A stretch of 48,948 nt of DNA from LH-M37 sp032251315 (GTDB lineage: Bacteria; Pseudomonadota; Gammaproteobacteria; SZUA-229): positions 1-48,948 of the forward strand of contig JAVVEE010000007.1 in NCBI GenBank assembly GCA_032251315.1. The letters are read 5' to 3'. Shown here piece after piece: positions 7,810 to 16,426 of the stretch. The first letter of the stretch is position 1. Each line of letters opens with the position of its first letter. Made by a program: the position numbers and the translations under genes. The notes beneath the pieces were generated by a model. It had not been told where the DNA came from, made no database searches, and saw only the letters and a list, made by a program, of their open reading frames with translations.

Positions 7810-8931
7810 TTATTTTTTGGTTTTGGCTGTTTTAGCTTTAGCTGTTTTGGCTTTAGATTTTTTCACGCTGGTTTTTTTTGTAGGCGCCTTTTTAGGTGCG
7901 GCTTTTTTCATCTGGGCAACTTCAGTCTTGAGCTTCTTCTTTAGCAGGGCATCTTTTTCCTGCTCTTTCTTGACCAGTTCTTTTTGTGCTTTGGCGGCGA
8001 GCTTAAGTGCGGTTTGGGCCGCTTTGAGTTGTTCCTGAAGTTTTTTGAGCTGGTTTTTTACAGGATCAATCGCTGATTTTTTTACTGATTTTTTGGCTGT
8101 TTTTTTCATGTTACTGACCGTTTTAGTGGTTACTGTTTGAGGTAAGGCGCGTTTTTTGCGTGCCGGGCGTTTTGGTTTTTCTATTGCTGCTTGAGTACGA
8201 ATAATTTCAGGTTGGTTCTTGTTAATGCGTTCTTTGCTTATGACTCGCGCGATGGAGGCAGGTGGAAGATTGGCGCGTTTAGAGCGCATGCCACGTAATG
8301 CAGATTTTACGCGTTTGGTCACCTCTTCGATAGTACCATTGGCATCGATAATATGAAGTTTGTTCTGTTGCTTGTACAATTCGCTCAGCGGCTGCGTTTG
8401 CGTCAGGTAGACGCGGAGTCGTCGGTCAATGGTTTCTTCATTATCATCCGAGCGGTGATGCAGGGGGCTGCCACATTGGTCACAACGCCCGTCGATCATC
8501 GGCGGCTTGGTGAAGCTGTTGAATAATTCGCCGCAGGAAACGCAGGTGAGTCGACCGGCCATGCGTTGCATCAGCCAGTCGAAATCAATTTCAAACTGGA
8601 GTACGGCATCGATGGGACGGCCAAGCCTGTTGAGCAGGAGATCCAGCTCTTCGGCCTGGATGATATTGCGGGGGAAACCGTCGAGAATAAAGCCGTTCTC
8701 GGCATCAGGCCGGGTGACACGTTCACGAATCATGCCGATGACGATGTCGTTGGGAACCAGTTGACCTGCATCCATAACAGCCTTAGCCTGACGTCCAAGT
8801 GGCGTTTGCGCGGTTACCGCAATGCGAAGCAGGTCACCCGTGGAAATCTGTGGGGCGTTGTATTTCTCGATCAGGTATTTGGCCTGAGTGCCCTTCCCGG
8901 AACCCGGAGGTCCGATTAATATTATGCGCAT
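7810..8931 (-). CDS. adk: Adenylate kinase with histone-H1-like lysine-rich C-terminal tail
   Basis: Residues 1-212 form a complete adenylate kinase that interconverts ATP+AMP and 2 ADP. It has P-loop GPPGSGKGTQ at the N-terminus, the NMP-binding region TGDLLR, DGFPRN, and a LID domain with four cysteines (130, 133, 150, 153), the zinc-binding form of the LID. The usual family length is about 215. Here another ~161 residues follow without a break. They are roughly one quarter lysine, rich in alanine, with a predicted charged coiled coil (NQLKKLQEQLKAAQTALK) and a KAKTAKAKT-type end, resembling bacterial histone-H1-like tails such as AlgP. The start at 8931 is preferred over 8949 because GGAG lies upstream and MRIILIGPPG is the standard N-terminus. 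The core call is certain. The tail's role is unknown, possibly nucleic-acid binding. Confidence 0.93.
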   Translation of the reverse strand: MRIILIGPPGSGKGTQAKYLIEKYNAPQISTGDLLRIAVTAQTPLGRQAKAVMDAGQLVPNDIVIGMIRERVTRPDAENGFILDGFPRNIIQAEELDLLLNRLGRPIDAVLQFEIDFDWLMQRMAGRLTCVSCGELFNSFTKPPMIDGRCDQCGSPLHHRSDDNEETIDRRLRVYLTQTQPLSELYKQQNKLHIIDANGTIEEVTKRVKSALRGMRSKRANLPPASIARVISKERINKNQPEIIRTQAAIEKPKRPARKKRALPQTVTTKTVSNMKKTAKKSVKKSAIDPVKNQLKKLQEQLKAAQTALKLAAKAQKELVKKEQEKDALLKKKLKTEVAQMKKAAPKKAPTKKTSVKKSKAKTAKAKTAKTKK

Positions 8932-9063
8932 GCATGTGCTCCATTTCATTAATCAACGATGCGATTGTAAGGATTGTATAGATTGCGACGTGATTGTCGA
9001 GCCTGTAACGGCCTAAACCCTATATAATTATGATAATTTCTCATTTGAGCGGAAAAAAACAAC

Positions 9064-9123
9064 ATGCTTGAACTTTTTCTGATCTATCCTGCTAACGATT
9101 GGCGCTGTGGAGGGCCGGGTTAA
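9064..9123 (+). CDS. Possible 19-residue leader ORF before mrdA
   Basis: An ATG at 9064 opens a 19-codon frame (MLELFLIYPANDW...) that stops with TAA at 9121-9123, four bases before the likely GTG start of mrdA. GAGCGG lies upstream of it. TATAAT at 9023-9028 could be the promoter -10. The spacing would allow translational coupling. It could also be chance, or a remnant of an upstream gene such as mreD. No conservation data are available. Confidence 0.25.
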   Translation: MLELFLIYPANDWRCGGPG

Positions 9124-9127
9124 TATA

Positions 9128-11032
9128 GTGGCTTACCGCGCGCCGATGGGCGATTATTCTTCTGTTTCCCGTCTTTTTAAACGTCGTATCAATGTGGCGG
9201 CGATCCTCTGTGTGCTGATGGTCGCCGGGCTGTTTGTGCGCCTGGCCGGATTGCAGATTGTTGAATATGCCCATTTTTCCGGGCTGTCCGAGAATAATCG
9301 AATTCGAGTGATGGCATTGCCGCCCAACCGCGGCCTGATCTACGACCGTAATGGCGTGATTCTGGCTGAAAATCGTCCGACTTTTCATCTGGAGCTGATC
9401 CCCGAGCAGATTGATGACCTGGAGGCGACGCTGAAGGCGCTGAGCGAAATTGTCAGTTTGAGTGAGCGCGATGTCAGTCAGTTTCGCAGTTCGCTGCGCG
9501 CACAACAGCCATTTGAAAGCATCTCATTACGAACCCGTCTGGATGATGTCGAAGTCGCACGCCTGGCGGTGAATCGGCATCGCTTCCCGGGAATGGATAT
9601 TTCAGCGCGTTTGACCCGGCATTATCCGCAGGGTGAATCGGCGGTACACACGATTGGTTATGTCGGGCGCATTAACGAAAAAGAGCTGCAAAATATCGAT
9701 CAGGGCAATTATCGCGGCACCTCCCATATAGGCAAAAGCGGGCTGGAACAATTTTACGAGGCTGAGTTGCACGGTACGGTGGGGCAGCAGAGTGTTGAGG
9801 TCAATGCCGAAGGGCGTATTATCAGCGTAGTCGACAAAGTTCCGCCGGTCGCTGGTAATAATCTGTTTTTGAGCCTGGATATTGAGCTGCAGAAAGTGGC
9901 CGAAGCGGCGCTGGGCGAACAGTATGGTTCGGTGGTGGCGATGGTTCCGAAAACCGGGGAAATTCTGGCGCTGGCCAGTACCCCGACGTATGACCCCAAT
10001 CTGTTTGTGCATGGCATCAGCTATGCCAAATACGAAGAGTTGCAGACATCTGAAGGCAAGCCTCTGTTCAATCGGGTTCTGTATGGGCAGTATCCGCCCG
10101 GCTCCACGATCAAGCCCTTTGTCGGGCTGGCGGGGCTGGAGACGCGCACAGTGGGGGTGAAAGAAGAGGTTAACTGTAGGGGTTATTATTTGCTGCCGGG
10201 AGACAAGACCGAGCGTAAATACCGAGACTGGAAAAAAACAGGCCACGGCCATGCCGATATAGAAAAGGCCATTGTGCAATCCTGCGACGTCTATTTTTAT
10301 GATCTGGCGCAACGTATGGGTATCGATCGTATGCACGATTTTCTGGCCAAATTTAATTTCGGGGAAAAAACCGGCATCGACCTGTATGGCGAACGTAGCG
10401 GCCTGCTGCCATCCAGAGACTGGAAAGCAGCAGTGCATCGAAGAGTTTGGTATCCCGGTGAAACCCTGAGCGCCGGAATTGGTCAGGGCTATGTACTAAC
10501 AACACCCTTGCAGCTGGCGGTGGCCACGGCGACGCTGGCAAACAAGGGCGAGAGTGTGCAACCGCATCTATTAAAAAACACTCAGTCAATCGAAACAGCA
10601 GAAAATAAAATGTTTGAGCCGAAAACCGGCAAATTTGTATTACGCAATCCGGCTTACTGGGATGAGATTCATCGTGCTATGAGAAATGTCGTGTACGGCG
10701 CACGTGGCACAGCGCGGGCCACGGGCATAGGAATGAGCTATGAAATGGCGGGCAAGACCGGCACTGCGCAGGTATTCGGGATCGCTCAGGATGAAGAATA
10801 TGATGAAGAAACGGTGGCCAGGAAACTGCGCGACCATGGCTTGTTTATCGCCTTTGCGCCGGTGGAGGACCCCGAGATTGCGGTGGCAGTCGTGGTGGAA
10901 AATGGTGAACACGGTAGCTGGATGGCGCCCATTGCACGCGAGGTGATGGATCATTATCTGTTGAAAAAAGATAAAAATATAAGCCCGAGTAAGCCCGTTA
11001 TTCGGGATGGAACAGCGAATAATGATGAATAA
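9128..11032 (+). CDS. mrdA: Penicillin-binding protein 2, peptidoglycan transpeptidase
   Basis: PBP2 is the class B transpeptidase of the elongasome, cross-linking new lateral-wall peptidoglycan together with RodA. A single N-terminal membrane helix (about 24-44) is followed by the pedestal domain and the catalytic domain. The latter has the active serine in PGSTIKPF (about residue 326), an S-x-D/N element in QSCDVYFYD, and KTGTAQV near the C-terminus. Residues GDYSSVSRLFKRR align with the E. coli PBP2 start, which favours the GTG at 9128 over the frame-opening GTG at 9107. GGAGG at 9109-9113 is rather far upstream. The product is about 634 residues, the normal length. rodA overlaps its end by 11 bases, so the pair is translationally coupled. 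Confidence 0.95.
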   Translation: MAYRAPMGDYSSVSRLFKRRINVAAILCVLMVAGLFVRLAGLQIVEYAHFSGLSENNRIRVMALPPNRGLIYDRNGVILAENRPTFHLELIPEQIDDLEATLKALSEIVSLSERDVSQFRSSLRAQQPFESISLRTRLDDVEVARLAVNRHRFPGMDISARLTRHYPQGESAVHTIGYVGRINEKELQNIDQGNYRGTSHIGKSGLEQFYEAELHGTVGQQSVEVNAEGRIISVVDKVPPVAGNNLFLSLDIELQKVAEAALGEQYGSVVAMVPKTGEILALASTPTYDPNLFVHGISYAKYEELQTSEGKPLFNRVLYGQYPPGSTIKPFVGLAGLETRTVGVKEEVNCRGYYLLPGDKTERKYRDWKKTGHGHADIEKAIVQSCDVYFYDLAQRMGIDRMHDFLAKFNFGEKTGIDLYGERSGLLPSRDWKAAVHRRVWYPGETLSAGIGQGYVLTTPLQLAVATATLANKGESVQPHLLKNTQSIETAENKMFEPKTGKFVLRNPAYWDEIHRAMRNVVYGARGTARATGIGMSYEMAGKTGTAQVFGIAQDEEYDEETVARKLRDHGLFIAFAPVEDPEIAVAVVVENGEHGSWMAPIAREVMDHYLLKKDKNISPSKPVIRDGTANNDE

Positions 11033-12152
11033 AACGCAAGTTTTTGAAGCCAGTTATAACAGCCGTGTGGCGCGTATCTTGCGGGTGATCAATATCGACC
11101 CCGTGCTGTTGCTGGGCCTTTTGTTGTTGACTATGGTGGGTCTGGGTGTTTTATACAGCGCGGGTGATAGCTCGATTGAGCTGATCCAGAAACAGGGACT
11201 GCGCCTGGGACTGGCTTTTCTGGTGATGCTGGTTGTGGCGCAGATACCGCAGCAGCAACTGTATCTATGGGCTCCCTGGTTTTTTGTTCTGGGTATCGTG
11301 CTGTTGATTCTGGTGCTGACCGCAGGTGATGTCGGCAAGGGCGCGCAACGCTGGCTGGATCTATACGTGATCAAGTTCCAGCCCTCCGAAATGATGAAGC
11401 TGATTACGCCCATGGCGGTAGCCTGGTATTTGTCGGAAAGACCGCTGCCTCCCGGTGCAAAATCTCTGCTGGTGGCAGCGGTTCTGGTGATTATGCCGAC
11501 AGTGCTGATCGCCCTGCAGCCGGATCTGGGCACCTCCATACTGGTCGCGGCCGCAGGCTTTTTCGTGGTCTTTCTGGCCGGCCTGAAATGGCGGGTGCTG
11601 CTGGGCGTAATTCTGGCAGTGCTGGCCTTCATCCCTCTGCTTTGGCAGATCATGCACGATTATCAGAAACAGCGAATTTTAACCCTGTTCAATTCCGACA
11701 GCGATCCCCTGGGCAGTGGCTACCACATTATCCAGTCAAAAATCGCGATTGGCTCAGGCGGCCTGTACGGCAAGGGCTGGTTGAATGGCACGCAGTCGCA
11801 GCTGGACTTCATTCCCGAGCGCCATACCGACTTTATCTTCGCGGTGTTTGCTGAGGAATTTGGTATGATGGGTGCGATGGTTTTGCTGTCGTTGTATCTG
11901 TTTATTATTCTGCGCGGGCTGTACATTGCCAGCTGTGCGCAGGACAGTTTTGGTCGGTTATTAGCGGGCAGCCTGAGTTTGACATTTTTTGTCTATTTGT
12001 TTGTTAATGTCGGTATGGTTTCAGGCATCCTGCCTGTGGTGGGTGTACCGCTGCCACTGATCAGTTATGGCGGAACTTCGATGGTAACCTTGATGGCGGG
12101 TTTTGGCATGTTAATGTCGATAAACTCGAACCGGCGGTTATTATCCCGATAA
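11022..12152 (+). CDS. rodA: Rod shape-determining protein RodA, SEDS glycosyltransferase
   Basis: RodA is the SEDS-family polymerase that extends glycan strands during cell elongation with PBP2. The sequence is mostly hydrophobic, with about ten membrane helices. It contains the family landmarks KFQPSEMMK, ALQPDLGTS and, near the end, GVPLPLISYGGTS. ATGs at 11007, 11022 and 11025 are all in frame and overlap the end of mrdA. 11022 is chosen because GGATGG precedes it and the encoded start resembles the family. The length of about 376 residues is usual. It is the second gene of the mrdA-rodA-mltB-rlpA-dacA cluster. Confidence 0.95.
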   Translation: MMNKTQVFEASYNSRVARILRVINIDPVLLLGLLLLTMVGLGVLYSAGDSSIELIQKQGLRLGLAFLVMLVVAQIPQQQLYLWAPWFFVLGIVLLILVLTAGDVGKGAQRWLDLYVIKFQPSEMMKLITPMAVAWYLSERPLPPGAKSLLVAAVLVIMPTVLIALQPDLGTSILVAAAGFFVVFLAGLKWRVLLGVILAVLAFIPLLWQIMHDYQKQRILTLFNSDSDPLGSGYHIIQSKIAIGSGGLYGKGWLNGTQSQLDFIPERHTDFIFAVFAEEFGMMGAMVLLSLYLFIILRGLYIASCAQDSFGRLLAGSLSLTFFVYLFVNVGMVSGILPVVGVPLPLISYGGTSMVTLMAGFGMLMSINSNRRLLSR

Positions 12153-12207
12153 TCCTGAAACTAAATGAGGTTTCGAACACCTAAGTGTTGTTTGCGAGAT
12201 TAAAATA

Positions 12208-13179
12208 ATGAATGCGATGAAAAAAATATTCCCGGTACTGATCGCACTGCTGCTATTGCCGGTGACGGCACAGGCCAATTACAGTCAGCGAGCAGATGTT
12301 CAGGAATTTATCGACCGGATGGTTGAAGAGCATGACTTTGACCGGGCGCTGTTAAACCAGTGGGTGGCGAAAGCGAATCGGCTGGACGGCGTGCTGGAAT
12401 CGATTGCCAAGCCTGCCGAGAAAACGCTAACCTGGGCGCAGTATCGGCCGATTTTCCTCAAAGAGAAGCGCATTGAACTCGGCAAGGCGTTTATGCAGGA
12501 ACACCGTGACCTGCTGGAACGGGCTGAAAAAGAGACTGGCGTATCGCAAAGCATTATCGCCGCCATCATCGGTGTAGAAACCTATTATGGCCGGCACAAG
12601 GGTAAAACCGCCGTGTTCGATTCTTTGATGACTCTGGGTTTTGATTATCCTCCCCGCAGCCGTTTTTTTAGAAGTGAGCTGGAACATTTTTTATTGCTGG
12701 CACGGGAAGTGGATCTGGACGTCAGTCTGATTCGCGGTTCCTATGCGGGTGCGATGGGCATGCCGCAGTTTATTTCGAGCAGCTATCGCGCCTATGCGGT
12801 GGATTTTGATGGCGACGGCAAGCGCGATTTGTGGGACAGCACGGCGGATGTCATCGGCAGCGTGGCCAACTATTTCAAAAAACACGGCTGGCAGCGGGGC
12901 GGTGATGTGGTGCAGCGAGCCAGAATAAAACAGGCGCCCGAAGATGCCACCCGAACCAAATTAAAGCCCCATACCAGCATTGGTGATTTTCGTCAGCAGG
13001 GCATACTGACCGATAAGGCGTATGCCGACGATGTAATGGCGACACTGGTGACGCTGGAAGGCGACAAGGGCATTGAGCACTGGCTGGGTCTGGAAAACTT
13101 CTATGTTATTACGCGCTATAACCACAGCGCGCTATATGCCATGGCGGTCTATGAGTTAAGCCGGGAACTCGAAAAATAA
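12208..13179 (+). CDS. mltB: Membrane-bound lytic murein transglycosylase B
   Basis: MltB cleaves the MurNAc-GlcNAc bond with formation of 1,6-anhydro-MurNAc, opening the wall for insertion. The 323-residue protein has a signal peptide (MKKIFPVLIALLLLPVTAQA), the catalytic glutamate in GVETYYGR (residue 124), the SYAGAMGMPQFISSSY substrate-cleft motif and an EF-hand-like DFDGDGKRDLW loop known from E. coli MltB/Slt35. No lipobox cysteine is present, so unlike the E. coli lipoprotein it is probably soluble in the periplasm. It starts 55 bp after rodA. The order mrdA-rodA-mltB-rlpA-dacA is common in gammaproteobacteria. Confidence 0.95.
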   Translation: MNAMKKIFPVLIALLLLPVTAQANYSQRADVQEFIDRMVEEHDFDRALLNQWVAKANRLDGVLESIAKPAEKTLTWAQYRPIFLKEKRIELGKAFMQEHRDLLERAEKETGVSQSIIAAIIGVETYYGRHKGKTAVFDSLMTLGFDYPPRSRFFRSELEHFLLLAREVDLDVSLIRGSYAGAMGMPQFISSSYRAYAVDFDGDGKRDLWDSTADVIGSVANYFKKHGWQRGGDVVQRARIKQAPEDATRTKLKPHTSIGDFRQQGILTDKAYADDVMATLVTLEGDKGIEHWLGLENFYVITRYNHSALYAMAVYELSRELEK

Positions 13180-13193
13180 CTGATGGCGATGGT

Positions 13194-14075
13194 ATGAGAT
13201 TACAAAGCTATAACAATGCTTATCGCTTGCTGCTATTGACGCTCTCAGCCATGCTGGCATCCTGTGCCGTCAGGGATGGCGCGCCTGAAAGCTATGATCG
13301 CGACTGGCGGAGCATTGACGACGCAACGCCGGTGGTGCTGCCGTTCAGTCGCTATGGCAATCCGGACACGTATGAAGTATTTGGTCAGACCTATCAGGTA
13401 ATGGCCAGCAACGATGGTTTCAGCGAGAAAGGTCTGGCCTCCTGGTACGGCACCAAGTTTCACGGACGACGCACCTCCAGCGGTGAACCTTATGATATGT
13501 ATGCGATGACCGCAGCGCACAAGTCACTGCGTATCCCGAGCTATGTCGAAGTGACAAACTTGAGCAATAATCGCAAGGCGATAGTCAAGGTCAATGATCG
13601 CGGCCCTTTCCATGAAGGTCGTGTTATTGATCTCTCCTACGCCGCAGCGACCAAACTGGGTGTCGCTGAAACCGGAACCGCACCGGTAACATTGCGCGTG
13701 ATTGAGGCAGGCCAGCCTGTTATTAATGATGTGCCGGTGACCGATACCAGTACGGAAAAAACAGTACTGGAAAATAAAGACAGGGATAATTCAGCGATTG
13801 CTGATTTTATTGATGCGCCTTTCGAAGAGCAGGTCGGGAAAAAGATTTATGTTCATGTCGCCGCATTTGCCAGTGAAGGCAGCGCCATGAGCATGCTGGA
13901 TTATTTAAAAAGCAGGCACTTTAAAAGTGTCAGAATTCATGTTGAAAACAAGCAGCAGAACTTGTTGTACCGCGTCAGAATCGGGCCGGTACCGTCATCA
14001 GTAATCGCTGAGAAACTGGTTTCTCAGCTTAAAGAAATTAATCGTAATAATTTAAAAACTGTTACTTATAACTAA
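13194..14075 (+). CDS. rlpA: Septal ring lytic transglycosylase, lipoprotein RlpA
   Basis: RlpA is an outer-membrane lipoprotein that cuts naked glycan strands at the septum. The lipobox LASC places the acylated cysteine at residue 24. The double-psi beta-barrel domain carries GLASWYGTKFHGRRTSSGEPYDM, followed by TAAHKSLRIPSYVEVTN and NDRGPFHEGRVIDLSYAAA. The C-terminal ~80 residues form a SPOR domain (IYVHVAAFASEGSAM to the end) that binds denuded peptidoglycan. The 293-residue length is normal. It begins 14 bp after the mltB stop and is followed at once by dacA, so it is transcribed with them. Confidence 0.93.
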   Translation: MRLQSYNNAYRLLLLTLSAMLASCAVRDGAPESYDRDWRSIDDATPVVLPFSRYGNPDTYEVFGQTYQVMASNDGFSEKGLASWYGTKFHGRRTSSGEPYDMYAMTAAHKSLRIPSYVEVTNLSNNRKAIVKVNDRGPFHEGRVIDLSYAAATKLGVAETGTAPVTLRVIEAGQPVINDVPVTDTSTEKTVLENKDRDNSAIADFIDAPFEEQVGKKIYVHVAAFASEGSAMSMLDYLKSRHFKSVRIHVENKQQNLLYRVRIGPVPSSVIAEKLVSQLKEINRNNLKTVTYN

Positions 14076-14097
14076 TAAGGTGTCCGAGTTGTTTAAA

Positions 14098-15258
14098 ATG
14101 ATAGAAAGTAAAAGTGTATTCAAATCCGTGTTAGCGCTGTTAATGACCGGCTTGCTGATGACTATGCAGTTTTCCGCACAGGCGGCATCGCCGGTGCCGG
14201 CGCCTCCACAGGTCGCGGCGGATAATTATATTCTGATTGATTTTAATAGCGGTCGGATTCTGGCGGAACAGGACGCAGATGCCAGAATCGAACCCGCCAG
14301 CATTACCAAGCTGATGACCTCGTATGTAATCTATAAAGAAATCGAGGAAGGGCGGCTGAGCATGAGTGATGAGGTGCTTATAAGTGAGAAAGCCTGGCGT
14401 ATGGGCGGTTCACGTATGTATGTTGATGTTGGCTCCAAAGTGGATGTTGAGACTATGCTCAAAGGTCTGGTTATCCAATCGGGCAATGATGCCAGTGTGG
14501 CGCTGGCGGAACACGTCGCCGGCAGTGAAAGCGCTTTTGTCGATGTTATGAACCAGTACGCGGCGCAGCTGGGGATGACGAACACCTATTTTAAAAACAG
14601 CACAGGCTGGCCGGATGCCGAACATTTAACTTCAGCGCGGGATATCGCCACTTTAGCCAATGCCATCATTAATGATTTTCCTGACCATTATTCCATGTAT
14701 GCCGAAAAGGTATTTACCTACAACAACATCAAGCAGTACAACCGCAATAAATTATTGTGGCGCGACGATTCCATTGATGGCCTGAAAACAGGGCATACCG
14801 AATCTGCCGGCTACTGTCTGGCGGCTTCGGCCAAACGTGCGGATATGCGTTTGATTTCTGTTGTCCTGGGCGCGGACAGTGAAGAATCCCGCGCTTCGAT
14901 CAGTCAGTCATTATTGAATTACGGCTTTCGTTTCTATGAGACGCATAAACTTTATTCTGCAGGTGAAAGTCTGAAGGAGTCCCGGGTCTGGCAGGGCGAC
15001 AAAGAAAATATAATGCTGGGGCTGGCTAATGATTTATATGTCACCATTCCTCGGGGCACCTATAAGCAGATGGATGCTTTAATGAATGTCGACGCTAATA
15101 TTTCTGCGCCGGTTAAAAAGGGCAGCCAGCTGGGCGAAGTTCAAATTATGCTGAATGAGGCGACGTTACATAGTGCCCCTCTGGTTGCACTGCAGCCAGT
15201 CGACGAAGGCGGCTGGTTCCAGATTAGCAAAGATTACATCCTTAAGCTGTTCCAGTAA
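14098..15258 (+). CDS. dacA: D-alanyl-D-alanine carboxypeptidase (PBP5 type)
   Basis: This periplasmic, inner-membrane-anchored enzyme removes the terminal D-Ala from pentapeptide stems. It has a signal peptide ending in SAQA, then the SxxK motif in PASITKLM (Ser 68, Lys 71), SxN in QSGNDAS and KTG in LKTGHTES. The C-terminal PBP5 domain ends in an amphipathic helix (SKDYILKLFQ) that typically binds the membrane. GTG at 14080, TTG at 14089 and ATG at 14098 are all in frame behind a single AAGG at 14077-14080. ATG is chosen, but TTG has the better spacing. The stop overlaps the start of dat. Released D-Ala may link functionally to that aminotransferase. Confidence 0.93.
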   Translation: MIESKSVFKSVLALLMTGLLMTMQFSAQAASPVPAPPQVAADNYILIDFNSGRILAEQDADARIEPASITKLMTSYVIYKEIEEGRLSMSDEVLISEKAWRMGGSRMYVDVGSKVDVETMLKGLVIQSGNDASVALAEHVAGSESAFVDVMNQYAAQLGMTNTYFKNSTGWPDAEHLTSARDIATLANAIINDFPDHYSMYAEKVFTYNNIKQYNRNKLLWRDDSIDGLKTGHTESAGYCLAASAKRADMRLISVVLGADSEESRASISQSLLNYGFRFYETHKLYSAGESLKESRVWQGDKENIMLGLANDLYVTIPRGTYKQMDALMNVDANISAPVKKGSQLGEVQIMLNEATLHSAPLVALQPVDEGGWFQISKDYILKLFQ

Positions 15259-16124
15259 TGGCGGCGGATAAAATCGTATATTTGAATGGCGCATACCTGC
15301 CCATTGAGCAGGCGACGGTTTCCGTGCTCGACCGTGGTTTTCTGTTCGGTGATGGTATTTATGAGGTCATCCCGGTCTTTGGAATAAATCCTTTGCGTGT
15401 CGATAAGCATCTGCAACGATTGCAAAATAGTCTGTCGCGTATCAGCCTGGATAATCCGCTGACTAATACAATCTGGAAACAGGTTTTCGCAGAGCTGCTG
15501 GCAAAAAACCCGGGAAATGATCGCGCCATCTATTTGCAGATTACCCGAGGCCCGCATCAGGTGCGGGATCTGAAAATCCAGCTTGAACAACGCCCTACCA
15601 TTTTTATGATGGTGCTGCAGGTCGGTGCGGTCAACATTAGCGAACTGGAAAAAGGCATCGAGACGGTTACCATTGACGATTTTCGCTGGCATGCCTGTGA
15701 TATAAAATCGATCTCGCTGGTCGCCAATGTCATGCTGCGTGAACAGGCGACGCAGTCGGGCGTGGTTGATGCGGTTCTGGTCAGAGACGGCTATATCACA
15801 GAAGGTACGGCGAGTAACTTTTTCATGGTAAAGGATGGCGTTTTAATCACGCCGCCGACCAGCCGGCATCTGTTGCCGGGGATAACACGCGACCTGGTGA
15901 TTGAGCTGGCGCAGGAAAACGGCATCGAATGCGAAATCAGGCAGATTGCCGAAAGCGAACTGGCATCCGTCGACGAGATCTGGCTCACCAGCTCTACGCG
16001 TGAAATTGTCCCGGTAATCAGGCTCAATGGCAAGGATGTGGCTGATGCCAGAGCCGGTCCGGTGTGGAAAAAAATGATCAATATTTATCAGCAGTACAAG
16101 CAAGTGCTGCGACAGGCACAATAA
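15258..16124 (+). CDS. dat: D-amino acid aminotransferase (class IV, PLP)
   Basis: This fold-type IV PLP enzyme of 288 residues probably interconverts D-alanine and D-glutamate via 2-oxo acids. It begins with KIVYLNGAYLPIEQATVSVLDRGFLFGDGIYEV, typical of D-amino acid transaminases. The PLP lysine is in CDIKSISLVANV, and the phosphate-binding EGTASNFFMV follows. Branched-chain aminotransferase or aminodeoxychorismate lyase are the related alternatives. The ATG at 15258 overlaps the dacA stop codon, and its own stop overlaps the ybeD start, so it is translationally embedded between the two. Its place between a carboxypeptidase that liberates D-Ala and the lipoate genes suggests recycling or supply of D-amino acids for the wall. 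Confidence 0.85.
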   Translation: MAADKIVYLNGAYLPIEQATVSVLDRGFLFGDGIYEVIPVFGINPLRVDKHLQRLQNSLSRISLDNPLTNTIWKQVFAELLAKNPGNDRAIYLQITRGPHQVRDLKIQLEQRPTIFMMVLQVGAVNISELEKGIETVTIDDFRWHACDIKSISLVANVMLREQATQSGVVDAVLVRDGYITEGTASNFFMVKDGVLITPPTSRHLLPGITRDLVIELAQENGIECEIRQIAESELASVDEIWLTSSTREIVPVIRLNGKDVADARAGPVWKKMINIYQQYKQVLRQAQ

Positions 16125-16417
16125 TGAGTGAAGAAAATCAAAAAGACAGTCAGGAGCAGGAAGAAACGCTCTTCGTTTTTCCCTGCGCGTTTCCGGTTAA
16201 GGCGATGGGTAAAACCTGCCCCGAACTTGAGGCCGCAGTGCTCGAAATAATGCATCGCCATGTGCCCGATCTGGGTGAAGGCGCGGTCAAACAGCGCGCC
16301 AGCGCCCAGGGTAACTACACCGCGATAACGGTGACTGTTCAGGCGCACAGCAAATCTCAGCTGGACGCCATTTACATGGATCTGACCGCCTGCGAATTTA
16401 TCGCTTACGCGATATAG
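16124..16417 (+). CDS. ybeD: YbeD/DUF493 family protein
   Basis: This small cytoplasmic protein of 97 residues belongs to the DUF493 (YbeD) family, which has an ACT-like fold and unknown function. It is almost always encoded between dacA and lipB in gammaproteobacteria. The family pattern is visible as FPCAFPVKAMGK, GNYTAITVTV and the end IYMDLTACEFIAYAI. The N-terminal ~15 residues are very acidic and polar. The ATG at 16124 overlaps the dat stop (TAATG). The gene is probably co-translated with dat and followed by lipB nine bases later, consistent with a regulatory role in lipoate or wall metabolism that remains unproven. Confidence 0.9.
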   Translation: MSEENQKDSQEQEETLFVFPCAFPVKAMGKTCPELEAAVLEIMHRHVPDLGEGAVKQRASAQGNYTAITVTVQAHSKSQLDAIYMDLTACEFIAYAI

Positions 16418-16426
16418 GCGGTTGCG

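Noticed and set aside
9602..10438. 278-codon minus-strand frame
   Set aside because: It is antisense to mrdA and has no recognisable features.
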